From Acidobacteriota bacterium (GTDB taxonomy: Bacteria; Acidobacteriota; Polarisedimenticolia; Gp22-AA2; AA152): a stretch of 45,524 nt of DNA. The stretch covers positions 1 through 45,524 of the forward strand of contig QHVQ01000009.1 of the NCBI GenBank assembly GCA_003222305.1. The letters are read 5' to 3'. Shown piece after piece: positions 18,731-28,070 of this stretch (the first letter of the stretch is position 1; every line of letters starts with the position of its first letter). Position numbers and translations under genes: made by a program. A model generated the notes under the pieces. That model saw only the letters and a list, made by a program, of their open reading frames with translations. It had not been told where the DNA came from and did no database searches.

Positions 18731-19969
18731 TCAAGCGGCGGAGCGGAGGGCTTCGACGGGCTCGAGGCGCGAGGCGATGAGAGCGGGGTAGATGCCGTAG
18801 AGGATGCCCAGGGCCAGCGCGGTGCCCAGGGCGATGGCAAGCCCTCCAGGCTGAATGGGAAGTCCGGAGGGGAAGAAGGCACCGGCCCACAGGGTAATTC
18901 CGACACCTCCGGCGACCCCGAGCCCTCCGCCGATCATGGAGAGAATCACCGACTCTGCCAGGAACTGCAAGAAGATCTCGAAATCGGTGGCGCCGATGGC
19001 CTTGCGAAGCCCGATTTCGTAGAGGCGCTCACCGATGGAGATGAGCAGCACCGACATCAAGCCGATGCCCCCGACAATCAGGGATATCCCAGCGATGGCC
19101 CCCAGCACGATCTGCCAGCTGCGAATCTGATCACCGGTTTGCTGGCGCGCTCGCAGGATCTCCTCCGCAATGTTCTGGACCTTAAAGTCCTCCGCTCCCC
19201 GATGGGCGATACGAAGTGACGCCTCCACCTCCGATTTCAGGTCTCCCAACCGCTCCACCTCTCCGGTCTTGACTGCGATAACCGCCAGCGGGCCGTCTTC
19301 ACCGCTGTAGAACTTGCGCAGCGTGCTCAAGGGAATGTAGAGCCCCTCCATCTCCTGGATGAAATCGTCGTCGTTGACGAACAGGTTGCCCAGCTTCTTG
19401 CCCACGCCGACGACCGTGAAGCGCCGCGAGCCGAGGCTGACGTTCTGCCCCACCGCATCCTCGGTCCCGAAAAGGCGGCGCTTCAGGCGGTAGCCCAACA
19501 CGCAGACCCGCGCGAAGGCCCGCTCGTCCGGCTCGTTGATAAAGCGCCCCGCCTCCATGGAACGGTTGCGCACGATGGGATAGGTGGTCGTGGCGCCGGT
19601 GATGCGCGCCTTGCGCTCCACGTCGCCACGGCGCACGATTTCTTCGTAGAAATCCATGGGCGCTACCGAAGCAACCAGCTTCGCGCGTTCCAGCAGGACG
19701 GTCGAGTCTCGGGGCTGCAGCCCTTCGGAGCGGGCGAACATTGCGGAGTCCCGCAGATCCCGCGCCTGTCGGTTCATCACCAGCACGACGCCGTCATAGC
19801 CTATGTCAGCGAAGCCGGACCACACCGTCTCCACGACCCCCTGCAACAGGCAGGTCATGACCGTGATGGAGAGCGTCCCGAGGATGATGCCCAGCAAGGT
19901 GAGCACCGACCGCATCTTATGATGCCGGATCTCCCCCAGCACGGTGCGCAGGATCTCCCACGGATTCAT
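18731..19969 (-). CDS. ABC transporter permease (MacB/FtsX-like)
   Basis: ILRTVLGEIRHHKMRSVLTLLGIILGTLSI; ISLIVGGIGLMSVLLISIGERLYEIGLRKAIGA; C-terminal FtsX core. Confidence 0.93.
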   Translation of the reverse strand: MNPWEILRTVLGEIRHHKMRSVLTLLGIILGTLSITVMTCLLQGVVETVWSGFADIGYDGVVLVMNRQARDLRDSAMFARSEGLQPRDSTVLLERAKLVASVAPMDFYEEIVRRGDVERKARITGATTTYPIVRNRSMEAGRFINEPDERAFARVCVLGYRLKRRLFGTEDAVGQNVSLGSRRFTVVGVGKKLGNLFVNDDDFIQEMEGLYIPLSTLRKFYSGEDGPLAVIAVKTGEVERLGDLKSEVEASLRIAHRGAEDFKVQNIAEEILRARQQTGDQIRSWQIVLGAIAGISLIVGGIGLMSVLLISIGERLYEIGLRKAIGATDFEIFLQFLAESVILSMIGGGLGVAGGVGITLWAGAFFPSGLPIQPGGLAIALGTALALGILYGIYPALIASRLEPVEALRSAA

Positions 19970-21198
19970 TCGTACCTCAGGGCCTCCACCGGGTTAAGCC
20001 GTGAGGCCTTCACCGCCGGGTAGAGACCGAAGAAAAGCCCGACCGTGACCGACGCCGCAACTCCGATTACGGCCATTTGCAGGGTGATCACGGCCGGCTG
20101 GCCGATGAGGTTGGAGATGGCCTGGGCGAAGATGATCCCCAGCCCCAGTCCCATGGCACCCCCGAGGACCGTTACCAGGATCGACTCCACGAGGAACTGG
20201 ATGGCGATATCCAGCCCCCGTGCGCCGAGCGCCTTGCGCACGCCGACCTCGCGGATTCTCTCCCGGAACGAGGCCAGCATGATATTCATGATGACAATTC
20301 CGCCCACCAGCAGCGAAACGATTCCCGAGACCAGGAAGACGGTGTCGAAGACCTGGTTCTGCTCGGCGCGTTGCCGGAGTCGCTCCGCCCGGTTGATCAC
20401 CTCGAAATCGGTCACCCCCGAGTGCCGACGCCGGACTACCGCCTCGATGGCGGCGGCGGCCTTCGGATTGTTCTCCACCTTGTCCACGATGACGTTGATG
20501 TACTGCACCCGCTTCCGATCGTCTCCCGTGAACCGCGCGTAGAGCGCGGTGAGCGGGATAAACGTCTGCTCGTTCATCCACTCGAGGGCATTGTGTTCCC
20601 CCTTGCCGAAATAAAATTCCTTGCGCTGCATCACTCCCACGACTCTGAAGCCCACGTCTTCGAGGGTCAGGATTCTCCCAACGGGGTCCTCGTTGCCGAA
20701 GTAGCGCCGAGCCGCCGTGTCCCCCAGCACGCAGACACGGGCCTGCGACTCCATATCGTCTTGGATGAGGAACCGGCCGCGAGTCGGATAGAACTTGTAC
20801 ACCGCGGCGTAATCGGGCGTGGCCCCGGTGATTTCGTTGCGGCGCTCATAGTCGCCGTAACGAATGTTGAGCGACTCCAGGGCGATGGGGTCCACCAGAG
20901 TGGCATAGGTCACTTCGTGTTTGATGGCCAGAGCGTCGCTCCAGGTCAGTCCGTCGCTGGCAAGCTGCCGGGCAGTGACCAGCCTCTCCTTCACCGGCCG
21001 GTTCACCACCAGGATCTTGGTCAGGCCGCCGAACTCGCCGAAGAACTTCGTGGCCTGCCTTCGCCCCGAATCGACCAGCCCCTGCACCGCCACCAACGAC
21101 GCCACTCCCAGGATGACGCCCAGGGTTTGGAGGAAGGTTCTCAGCTTGTGGGCTCGGACATCCACCAGCCCGTCGATGATGGATTCACGGAGGGTCAT
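19966..21198 (-). CDS. ABC transporter permease (MacB/FtsX-like), second paralogous subunit
   Basis: DVRAHKLRTFLQTLGVILGVASLVAV; SLLVGGIVIMNIMLASFRERIREVGVRKALGARG. Confidence 0.93.
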   Translation of the reverse strand: MTLRESIIDGLVDVRAHKLRTFLQTLGVILGVASLVAVQGLVDSGRRQATKFFGEFGGLTKILVVNRPVKERLVTARQLASDGLTWSDALAIKHEVTYATLVDPIALESLNIRYGDYERRNEITGATPDYAAVYKFYPTRGRFLIQDDMESQARVCVLGDTAARRYFGNEDPVGRILTLEDVGFRVVGVMQRKEFYFGKGEHNALEWMNEQTFIPLTALYARFTGDDRKRVQYINVIVDKVENNPKAAAAIEAVVRRRHSGVTDFEVINRAERLRQRAEQNQVFDTVFLVSGIVSLLVGGIVIMNIMLASFRERIREVGVRKALGARGLDIAIQFLVESILVTVLGGAMGLGLGIIFAQAISNLIGQPAVITLQMAVIGVAASVTVGLFFGLYPAVKASRLNPVEALRYE

Positions 21199-21938
21199 GC
21201 TTCGTTCCCGTTGGCGATTCTACCGTCCACGATCTGGACGATCTTATCGGCCCGTGACGCCACGTTGGAATCGTGAGTGACAAGAATGACCGTGTGTCCC
21301 TGAGTGTGGAGCTCCCCGAACAGTGCCAGGATTTCCTGGCCGGTCTTCGAGTCCAGGTTGCCGGTGGGCTCATCCGCCAGGACGATGGAGGGATCGTTCA
21401 CCAGCGCTCGGGCAATGGCTACGCGCTGACGCTGTCCCCCCGAGAGCTGCGAGGGGAGGGACCGGGCCCGTTCCGCCAGTCCCACTTTCTGCAGAGCCTT
21501 GACGGCCCGCTCCCGCCGCTCGACCCTCCCGATGCCGGCGTACAGGAGCGGGAGTTCCACGTTGCGGGCGAGACTCGATCGAGGAAGCAGGTTGAAGCTC
21601 TGGAAGACGAAGCCCACCCGTCTGTTCCGCACCCGGGCCAGGGCGCGGGGCGACATCTGGGAAACGGAGGTGCCCGCCAGGAGATAATCTCCTTCGGTGG
21701 GCACGTCCAGACACCCCAGGATGTGCATGAGGGTCGATTTCCCGGAGCCGGACGGGCCCATGATGGCCACAAAGTCCCCGGGGTCCAGCGTCAACGAAAT
21801 CCCCTGGAGGGCACGGACCTCGTCCTCGCCGCTGCCATAAATCTTGTGAACGTTGGTCAAATGGATGATGGGCTCCGCGAGACCACGCGGGGCGCCGGCT
21901 TCCGGCACGGCGGGCACTTCTCCCTTACTGGTTCTCAT
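21195..21938 (-). CDS. ABC transporter ATP-binding protein (MacB/LolD-like)
   Basis: Walker A GPSGSGKST, signature LSGGQRQRVAIARAL, Walker B IVLADEPTGNLD; likely start ATG 21938 overlapping the adaptor gene end. Confidence 0.95.
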   Translation of the reverse strand: MRTSKGEVPAVPEAGAPRGLAEPIIHLTNVHKIYGSGEDEVRALQGISLTLDPGDFVAIMGPSGSGKSTLMHILGCLDVPTEGDYLLAGTSVSQMSPRALARVRNRRVGFVFQSFNLLPRSSLARNVELPLLYAGIGRVERRERAVKALQKVGLAERARSLPSQLSGGQRQRVAIARALVNDPSIVLADEPTGNLDSKTGQEILALFGELHTQGHTVILVTHDSNVASRADKIVQIVDGRIANGNEA

Positions 21939-23244
21939 CCACCTGCCTGGGCTTGGTCGGATCCTCAAGCGCAACCTCGACTCCGTCGGTGAGTCCCTCC
22001 ATAATCTGCGCCTTCTCCAGGCTCACCAGTCCAACCTTCACGTCCTTCTCCTCGAAGAAGCGCTGCCAGACGTCGGACACATCCAGCTTTCCCGAACGGG
22101 TATTCCGAGGCTCCTTCTCTCCCGCCTTGGGGGCGTCGAAGGCCTTCTTCAGAATGTAGGCCACCTCTCGGTCCTTTTTCTTGAAGATGGCTTCCACGGG
22201 AATGCCAAGCGCTGCGGTTACTTTGTCCCCTCTCACCTCGATGTTGGCCGTCATGCCAGCGCGAAAGTCCTTGATCTGCTCTTTCAGGGTGACTTCGACG
22301 TCGAAGACCTTGACCTTCTCCTTCAGCCGAGCGGCGGGGGAAATGTGAGTGACCGTTCCATCGAAGCGACGGTAGGGAAACGCGTCCACGGTGATCACTA
22401 CCGGCATCCCCAGACGGACACGCCCGATATCCACCTCGTTGATGGAGGCCTTGATGAGCATGGAGCCCACGTCGGCTACGGTGTAAAGCGGCGTCCCTTC
22501 GTTGAACGAGGAGACACCGGAGGTTACCGTCTGTCCTACCTCCACGTTCCTCTTTACCACGGTGCCGTCCATGGGGGAGACGATATTCACGCGTTGGGAC
22601 GTGGAGATCTGCCCCTCCAACGGGATTCCGCTCTCCACGACGATGCGGCTCTTGGTCTTGGCGGCTTCGAGATTCTCCTTGGCCGTATCGAACTTCACCC
22701 GATAGTCCTTCAGCTGCTGAACCGCCAGCAGACCTTCCTCGTACAGCCGCTGATTGGTCTCCAGATCTTTCTGGGCGTCCTGGGCACGGATTTCCGCCAG
22801 GGTCAACTCCGATCGGACCGCCGAAAGAGTTTGGGCCTGGTTCACGTCCGGCTCGACACGGGCGAGGACCTGGCCGCGCTTCACGCGATCGCCTTCCTTC
22901 ACCAGAAGCTCCGTGACCTCGCCGGATAACGGGGACTTGACGTCTACCTTCACGACCGGCTCGATGGTGCCCATCTCGTTCACGGTCACCTGAATGTCGG
23001 AGACGCCCGACTTCCCGATGCGAAGATCCAGGTCCTCGGCCTTCAATGTCTGCTTGTTATGGGCGAAACCTGACCGGCCGAGAAAGGCGGCTCCGCTCCC
23101 TAAAACAAGAACCCCGAGGATCAGGGCGATCCAGATCCAGCGGCGGGGCCCCCGCCTCAGACCTGCGGCCATGTGACTCCCTCCCTGTTCATAGGCTTCT
23201 GCGAAATTGGGTTCCTGTTTGGACCTGGCTGGCTTTCCGCCCAT
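21925..23244 (-). CDS. HlyD/MacA-like periplasmic adaptor subunit
   Basis: VKVDVKSPLSGEVTELLVKEGDRVKRGQVLARVEP; SQRVNIVSPMDGTVVKRNVEVGQTV; single N-terminal TM. Start may be internal. Confidence 0.9.
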   Translation of the reverse strand: MGGKPARSKQEPNFAEAYEQGGSHMAAGLRRGPRRWIWIALILGVLVLGSGAAFLGRSGFAHNKQTLKAEDLDLRIGKSGVSDIQVTVNEMGTIEPVVKVDVKSPLSGEVTELLVKEGDRVKRGQVLARVEPDVNQAQTLSAVRSELTLAEIRAQDAQKDLETNQRLYEEGLLAVQQLKDYRVKFDTAKENLEAAKTKSRIVVESGIPLEGQISTSQRVNIVSPMDGTVVKRNVEVGQTVTSGVSSFNEGTPLYTVADVGSMLIKASINEVDIGRVRLGMPVVITVDAFPYRRFDGTVTHISPAARLKEKVKVFDVEVTLKEQIKDFRAGMTANIEVRGDKVTAALGIPVEAIFKKKDREVAYILKKAFDAPKAGEKEPRNTRSGKLDVSDVWQRFFEEKDVKVGLVSLEKAQIMEGLTDGVEVALEDPTKPRQVDENQ

Positions 23245-23409
23245 CCTCTCCTACGGAAAACTGGGGAAAAAGTTCACCTGGGTTGGAGTTTGGATAAGTT
23301 TGGCACGGCTTCCCGCCACCCTAGGCGGTCGAGCCCTCCCCCTCGGGTTTGACTGCGCCTGTGGCATCTGCTATCAGGGCCTCCTTCGCCCTTCGGGAGT
23401 TGCCGGCCC

Positions 23410-24816
23410 ATGCCCCAGCCAACCGTGAAGGCGTCCAAGGGTCCCCCGCTCGCACAGGCCGGCCGTTTCCTGGCCGACGCCAGTGAAAGGTACTTCCCCG
23501 ACGCTTTCGTCTTCGCCCTCGCTGCGGTGCTGTTGGTATTCGTCGGGGGGCTGTGGCTCGGGGAAAAACCCAGCAGACTGATCTCCGAGTTCGGCGGGAG
23601 CTTCTGGGCCCTGGTGCCCTTCACCATGCAGATGGCTCTGGTGATCATCGGAGGCTTCGTGGTGGCCAGCTCGCCTCTTCTGGCCCGCGCGATCGGGGCA
23701 CTCGGTGCGGTCCCGAAGACCGCGCGGGGCGCCGTGGCGTTCGTGGCCTTCTTTGCCATGACCAGTTCGATGATTTCCTGGGGCCTTTCCCTGGTTTTCA
23801 CCGGGCTCCTGGTCAGAGAGGTCACCCGGAGAGTGGCGGGTGTGGATTACCGGGCGGGAGGAGCGGCTGCTTTCCTGGGGCTGGGGAGGGTCTGGGCGCT
23901 TGGTCTTTCTTCCTCCGCCGCGCTGATGCAGGCGACCCCCTCGTCCATTCCCGCGGCTCTCCTTCCGGTAACGGGCGTCATTTCGTTGTCCGAGACCATC
24001 TTCCTCTGGCAAAGTCTCCTTCTAGCGGCGGTTCTTATCGTTGTCTCGGTGGGGGTGGCTTATTACTCCTGCCCGAGACCTGAGGAGGCGCGCACCGCGC
24101 AGGAGATGGGAGTCCTTTTCGAGGCAAACCCCGAGCGGACTCGGGAGGCCGCCACTCCCGCGGGGAAGATGGAGGAGAGTCCCTTCTGGGGGGTGGCGGT
24201 GGCCCTCCTGATGCTCGCTTACCTGGGACTCGAATGGCAGGAGAAGGGCCTCATCGCCGCCCTGGATCTAAATAACTTCAATCTGGCCTTCCTGGGTCTG
24301 GGACTGATGCTGCACGGTCGGCCCCGTTCGTTCCTCTCCGCCGTGGGAAAGGCGGTCCCCGCCACGTCCGGAGTCTTAATCCAGTTCCCGTTCTACGCCG
24401 GGATCTTCGGAATCATCTCCAAGACGTCCATCGCCTCGCTGTTGGCGGGTTGGTTCGTCAAGATCTCCACTCCCGGCACGTTTCCCCTTCTGGTGGCTCT
24501 CTACTCGGCCGTGCTGGGGGTCTTCGTTCCATCGGGGGGCGGAAAATGGATCGTCGAAGCGCCCTATGTCATGGCCTCCGCCAACACGTGGCATGCGCAC
24601 CTGGGCTGGACCGTGCAGATCTACAACGCAGCCGAAGCGCTCCCGAACCTCATCAATCCCTTTTGGATGCTTCCCCTCATGGGAATTCTCAACGTGAAGG
24701 CCCGAGATCTGGCGGGATATTCCATTCTCCAGCTCCTGTTTCACGCTCCCCTGGTCTTCCTTCTCTCCTGGCTCCTCGCCCAAACGCTGACTTATCACCT
24801 TCCCGTACTCCCCTAA
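23410..24816 (+). CDS. AtoE-type short-chain fatty acid transporter
   Basis: FLADASERYFPDAFVFALAAVLLVF, FTMQMALVIIGGFVVA, GGGKWIVEAPYVM; polytopic. Confidence 0.85.
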   Translation: MPQPTVKASKGPPLAQAGRFLADASERYFPDAFVFALAAVLLVFVGGLWLGEKPSRLISEFGGSFWALVPFTMQMALVIIGGFVVASSPLLARAIGALGAVPKTARGAVAFVAFFAMTSSMISWGLSLVFTGLLVREVTRRVAGVDYRAGGAAAFLGLGRVWALGLSSSAALMQATPSSIPAALLPVTGVISLSETIFLWQSLLLAAVLIVVSVGVAYYSCPRPEEARTAQEMGVLFEANPERTREAATPAGKMEESPFWGVAVALLMLAYLGLEWQEKGLIAALDLNNFNLAFLGLGLMLHGRPRSFLSAVGKAVPATSGVLIQFPFYAGIFGIISKTSIASLLAGWFVKISTPGTFPLLVALYSAVLGVFVPSGGGKWIVEAPYVMASANTWHAHLGWTVQIYNAAEALPNLINPFWMLPLMGILNVKARDLAGYSILQLLFHAPLVFLLSWLLAQTLTYHLPVLP

Positions 24817-24824
24817 AAGGAAAA

Positions 24825-24848
24825 GGGGCGGAGAGATCGCTCCGCCCC
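24825..24848. terminator. hairpin between convergent atoE-like and yceI genes
   Basis: GGGGCGGAG-agatcg-CTCCGCCCC; on the minus strand followed by TTTTCCTTTT. Confidence 0.75.
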
Positions 24849-24874
24849 CCTAGCGAACGAGTCTGCAGGGGCTG

Positions 24875-25510
24875 TCAGTTTTTCTTGGGCGCCGTTTCGG
24901 GGGCGGCCGCCTTGGGCGCCGCGCGAACCCCCTCGACGTCGAGCAGGATTTCCACTTCGTCACCCAGCAGGGCGCCGCCTCCTTCGATGGCCTTGTTCCA
25001 GGAGACGCCGAAGTCCTGTCGATTGATCTTGGTCTTCGCCTCGAAGCCTCCGCGGTAATTCCCCCAGGGATCGGGACTGAAGCCAAGCACCTCGGCCTCC
25101 AGCGTAACGGGCTTCGTGACCCCGTGAATGGTCAAATCGCCCTTCACCGTCGCCTTGTTGGTCCCCTGGGGAGTCACCGAGGTGGCTCGAAAGGTGATTT
25201 TCGGGAACTTCTGGACATCAAAAAAATCGGGGCTCTTCAGATGCGTATCCCGATCCTTGTTTCCGGTGTCGATGCTGGCCGCGTCAATGGAGACCTCCAC
25301 CGTCGTCTTCGAAAGATCCTTGGGATCCAGAGTGATGGTGCCCTCATACGTGTCGAACTTCCCGGGCACCTTGCTGAAAAAATGCCGAATGCTGAAACCC
25401 ACGCTGGAATGGTTCGGGTCGATCTTGTAGGTCTCGGGGGCAGCCGCCGCCCGTCCCGCGAACAGCGACATCCCCAGGATGATCGCGGACCACAAGCGCA
25501 TGGTTCTCAC
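24875..25510 (-). CDS. YceI family protein
   Basis: YKIDPNHSSVGFSIRHFFSKVPGKFDTYEGTITLDPKD; secreted. Confidence 0.95.
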   Translation of the reverse strand: MRTMRLWSAIILGMSLFAGRAAAAPETYKIDPNHSSVGFSIRHFFSKVPGKFDTYEGTITLDPKDLSKTTVEVSIDAASIDTGNKDRDTHLKSPDFFDVQKFPKITFRATSVTPQGTNKATVKGDLTIHGVTKPVTLEAEVLGFSPDPWGNYRGGFEAKTKINRQDFGVSWNKAIEGGGALLGDEVEILLDVEGVRAAPKAAAPETAPKKN

Positions 25511-25648
25511 GTGCCTCTTCCTCCCTTGTGAAAGGTTTCTGTCCAGGCTCCCGTCTTGCCGGTCAGTCTGCGAACACCCGGCGGGCTCCCCGCCCGGGTG
25601 AGCGCTGCATGGGCCGAACGACGCGAGGATTCGACTCTTCTTCTGGAT

Positions 25649-26701
25649 TTACTTGCTGCCGGATTTGGCCAGCTCGCGGTCGATGACTTCGGAAAAAGCC
25701 TCCGGCCCCTGCGCACCCACCACGGCAATGCCGTTGATGAAAAACGACGGAGTGCTGTTGACGCCCGCTTTGGTGGCATCGGCGACGTCCTTGGTGACCT
25801 CGGCGGTGAATTTTCCCGACTCCACGCAGCTCTTGAACTTGTCGGCATTCAGGCCCAGCCGAGACGCCGTGGCCTCCATGTCCGGCACCGAGAGCTTTGC
25901 CTGATCGGCGTAAAGGGCGTCATGAAACTCCCAAAACTTCCCCTGCTCGTTGGCGCACTGGGCCGCCTCGGCTGCCTTTTCTGCGAAGGGATGGAAGCTC
26001 AGGGGGTAGTCCCGGTAGACGAAACGGACTTTACCTTGATACTTCTCAAGCACCTGTTTGATGGCGGCCTCGGCGCGGCTGCAGTAGGGGCACTGGAAAT
26101 CGGAGAACTCGACGATGGTGACGGGGGCGCTGGTGGGCCCTTTGACAGGATCGTCATCCACCGCCACATCCACTCGAGGAGGCTCGAGCAGAATCTGGAC
26201 CTTGTACTTGGATCGGAGGCTCTGAAGATAGCTTTGCTGGGCCTGCTGCCCCTTCTGGTCCTTGAGCCATTTCACGATGTCGGGCGTCACCTGCTCCTTG
26301 GTTTTTCCGGGCATCCGGGCTTTGTTCCCCTCCCAAACCTGGTCGATCTCCGCCGGGGCCGGATCCGCCAGCTTGGCGTTCACTTCTTTCTGGAGCAGTG
26401 CGTCCTTCGTGATCCCCTGGGCCTTGGCCTCCTTCTCCAGGAGCGTATCGGTGACGAGCTGCTCGAGCGCCTGCTGGCGTGCATCGTAGATCTGCTTCGC
26501 AACGCGCTCGTCGACCTGGGCGATGGTAATCGACTGACCATCGACCAGGGCAGCGTTTCCCGAGGAGGACGCGGCCGGTTCCTTGGTCGCGTCTTTCTTC
26601 GCGGAAGCGCCGCTCGGAGTGGCCGACGAGCAGCCTGACGTGGCCAGGAAGCACACCAGGAGCGACATGGAGAGGAGCAGGGTAGACTTACGGCAGAACA
26701 T
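25649..26701 (-). CDS. lipoprotein-like SurA-N-type / DsbA-like thioredoxin fusion
   Basis: Signal/lipobox-like LATSGC; SurA N-like segment (VDERVAKQIYDARQQALEQLVTDTLLEKEA); DsbA-like VTIVEFSDFQCPYCSRAE with CPYC. Confidence 0.87.
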   Translation of the reverse strand: MFCRKSTLLLSMSLLVCFLATSGCSSATPSGASAKKDATKEPAASSSGNAALVDGQSITIAQVDERVAKQIYDARQQALEQLVTDTLLEKEAKAQGITKDALLQKEVNAKLADPAPAEIDQVWEGNKARMPGKTKEQVTPDIVKWLKDQKGQQAQQSYLQSLRSKYKVQILLEPPRVDVAVDDDPVKGPTSAPVTIVEFSDFQCPYCSRAEAAIKQVLEKYQGKVRFVYRDYPLSFHPFAEKAAEAAQCANEQGKFWEFHDALYADQAKLSVPDMEATASRLGLNADKFKSCVESGKFTAEVTKDVADATKAGVNSTPSFFINGIAVVGAQGPEAFSEVIDRELAKSGSK

Positions 26702-26860
26702 TGGGAACCTCCAGGGTCCAAATGAAGTTACGCCACCCCGGGCCGGTCCCGGGAACTTCCGGGTGGGCCGGCTTGGTGCAGGGGATGAGTCGGTCGGCGG
26801 CCTATTCTAAGGCCTTCCTCTCATTTGTACAAACCCTCCCTGCAGGGGGTAACCGCATAT

Positions 26861-28039
26861 CTACGGAGCGGGCCCGGCCGCACGCGCCAGAATCCTCGCA
26901 ACTCCTTCTGCAAAGATCTCCTCCCGTGGCAGCAGACTTAGCACCAGATAGGCGGGAACAGGAAATTCGAAAAAGAAGCCCGGATGGGCCAGAACCCCGT
27001 CCTCCTCAAGCAGCCGGAGAACCCAATCCTCTTCGCTCATGATGGCGGGGACCTGAAGTACCGCGGTCCACCCACCTTCGCACGGCAACAGCCGACAGGG
27101 GGAAGGTTGAATCGTTGCCCCCTGAAGGTGCCGCAGGTTTCGGCCGGTTCGCCGCCGGAGTTCCTGGCGAATCCCGCGCGCCGCGGTCAAGAGCGCCCCG
27201 ACGGCGTGTTGCACGGGGGTGTTGACGGAGAGGTAGGTATCGGCCACCAGCTCCAAACGCTCCTTCGCTTCCTGTTTCTCGGGGCCCGGGCCACCCACCG
27301 CGATCCAGCCCAGTTTCATCTGGGGAAGTCCCGCCAGCTTGGACAGCCCCCCCAGGCTGAAGGTGAGCGCCCTCTCGCATTCCAGGACGCCGGCCGCCCG
27401 ATCCGAATCTTCTCCGTGAGGGTACTCGGCGAACACTTCGTCGCCGAGGAGGGCTATTCCCCGCCTCGAGCAGAGGGACTCAAGGCCTCTCAGTTCCTGG
27501 CGCTTCAGGTAGGTACCCGTGGGGTTATTGGGATTCACCGCGACGATTAGACGGGTCCGGGAGCCCACCCGTGCCTCGAGGGTAGCCAGGTCCACGGACC
27601 AGGTGCCGTCCAAGACCAAGGGGTAACCTACACTCACCACGCCCTCCAGCCGAGTGAGGAAATCGAAGAGGGGATAGCTGGGCTGGGGTACCAAAATCTC
27701 GTCACCCGGATCCGCCAGGAGCTTGAAGAGCCAGGCGTAGGCTTCGCTGGTGCTCGCGGTCAGGAATAGATCCTGGGCATCCACCAGGATTCCCCTCTCG
27801 GCGTAGACCCCCGCCACGGCCTGCCGCGCAGCCCACAGGCCCCGTGGATCCGGATGGTAGACGAGAGCGCCGGGATCGGAGAGAGGCGGGAGGAGCTCCG
27901 AACCGGGATAGTTCAACCCTACTTGGGTGGGATTGGTCTCGGTCAGGTCCAGGATCGGCTCCCCGGCGTGCCGTTTGCGTTCCACCGATTCCGCGAGACG
28001 GTTGTGCGATCGGTCCCAGGCGGTGCGTCGGGAAAACAT
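26861..28039 (-). CDS. pyridoxal-phosphate-dependent aminotransferase (class I/II)
   Basis: LDLTETNPTQVGL, NPNNPTGTYLKRQEL, SLGGLSKLAGLPQMKLGW. Confidence 0.93.
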   Translation of the reverse strand: MFSRRTAWDRSHNRLAESVERKRHAGEPILDLTETNPTQVGLNYPGSELLPPLSDPGALVYHPDPRGLWAARQAVAGVYAERGILVDAQDLFLTASTSEAYAWLFKLLADPGDEILVPQPSYPLFDFLTRLEGVVSVGYPLVLDGTWSVDLATLEARVGSRTRLIVAVNPNNPTGTYLKRQELRGLESLCSRRGIALLGDEVFAEYPHGEDSDRAAGVLECERALTFSLGGLSKLAGLPQMKLGWIAVGGPGPEKQEAKERLELVADTYLSVNTPVQHAVGALLTAARGIRQELRRRTGRNLRHLQGATIQPSPCRLLPCEGGWTAVLQVPAIMSEEDWVLRLLEEDGVLAHPGFFFEFPVPAYLVLSLLPREEIFAEGVARILARAAGPAP

Positions 28040-28070
28040 CGGGGAGGAAAACCTCGAGAGGTAAAGGGGC

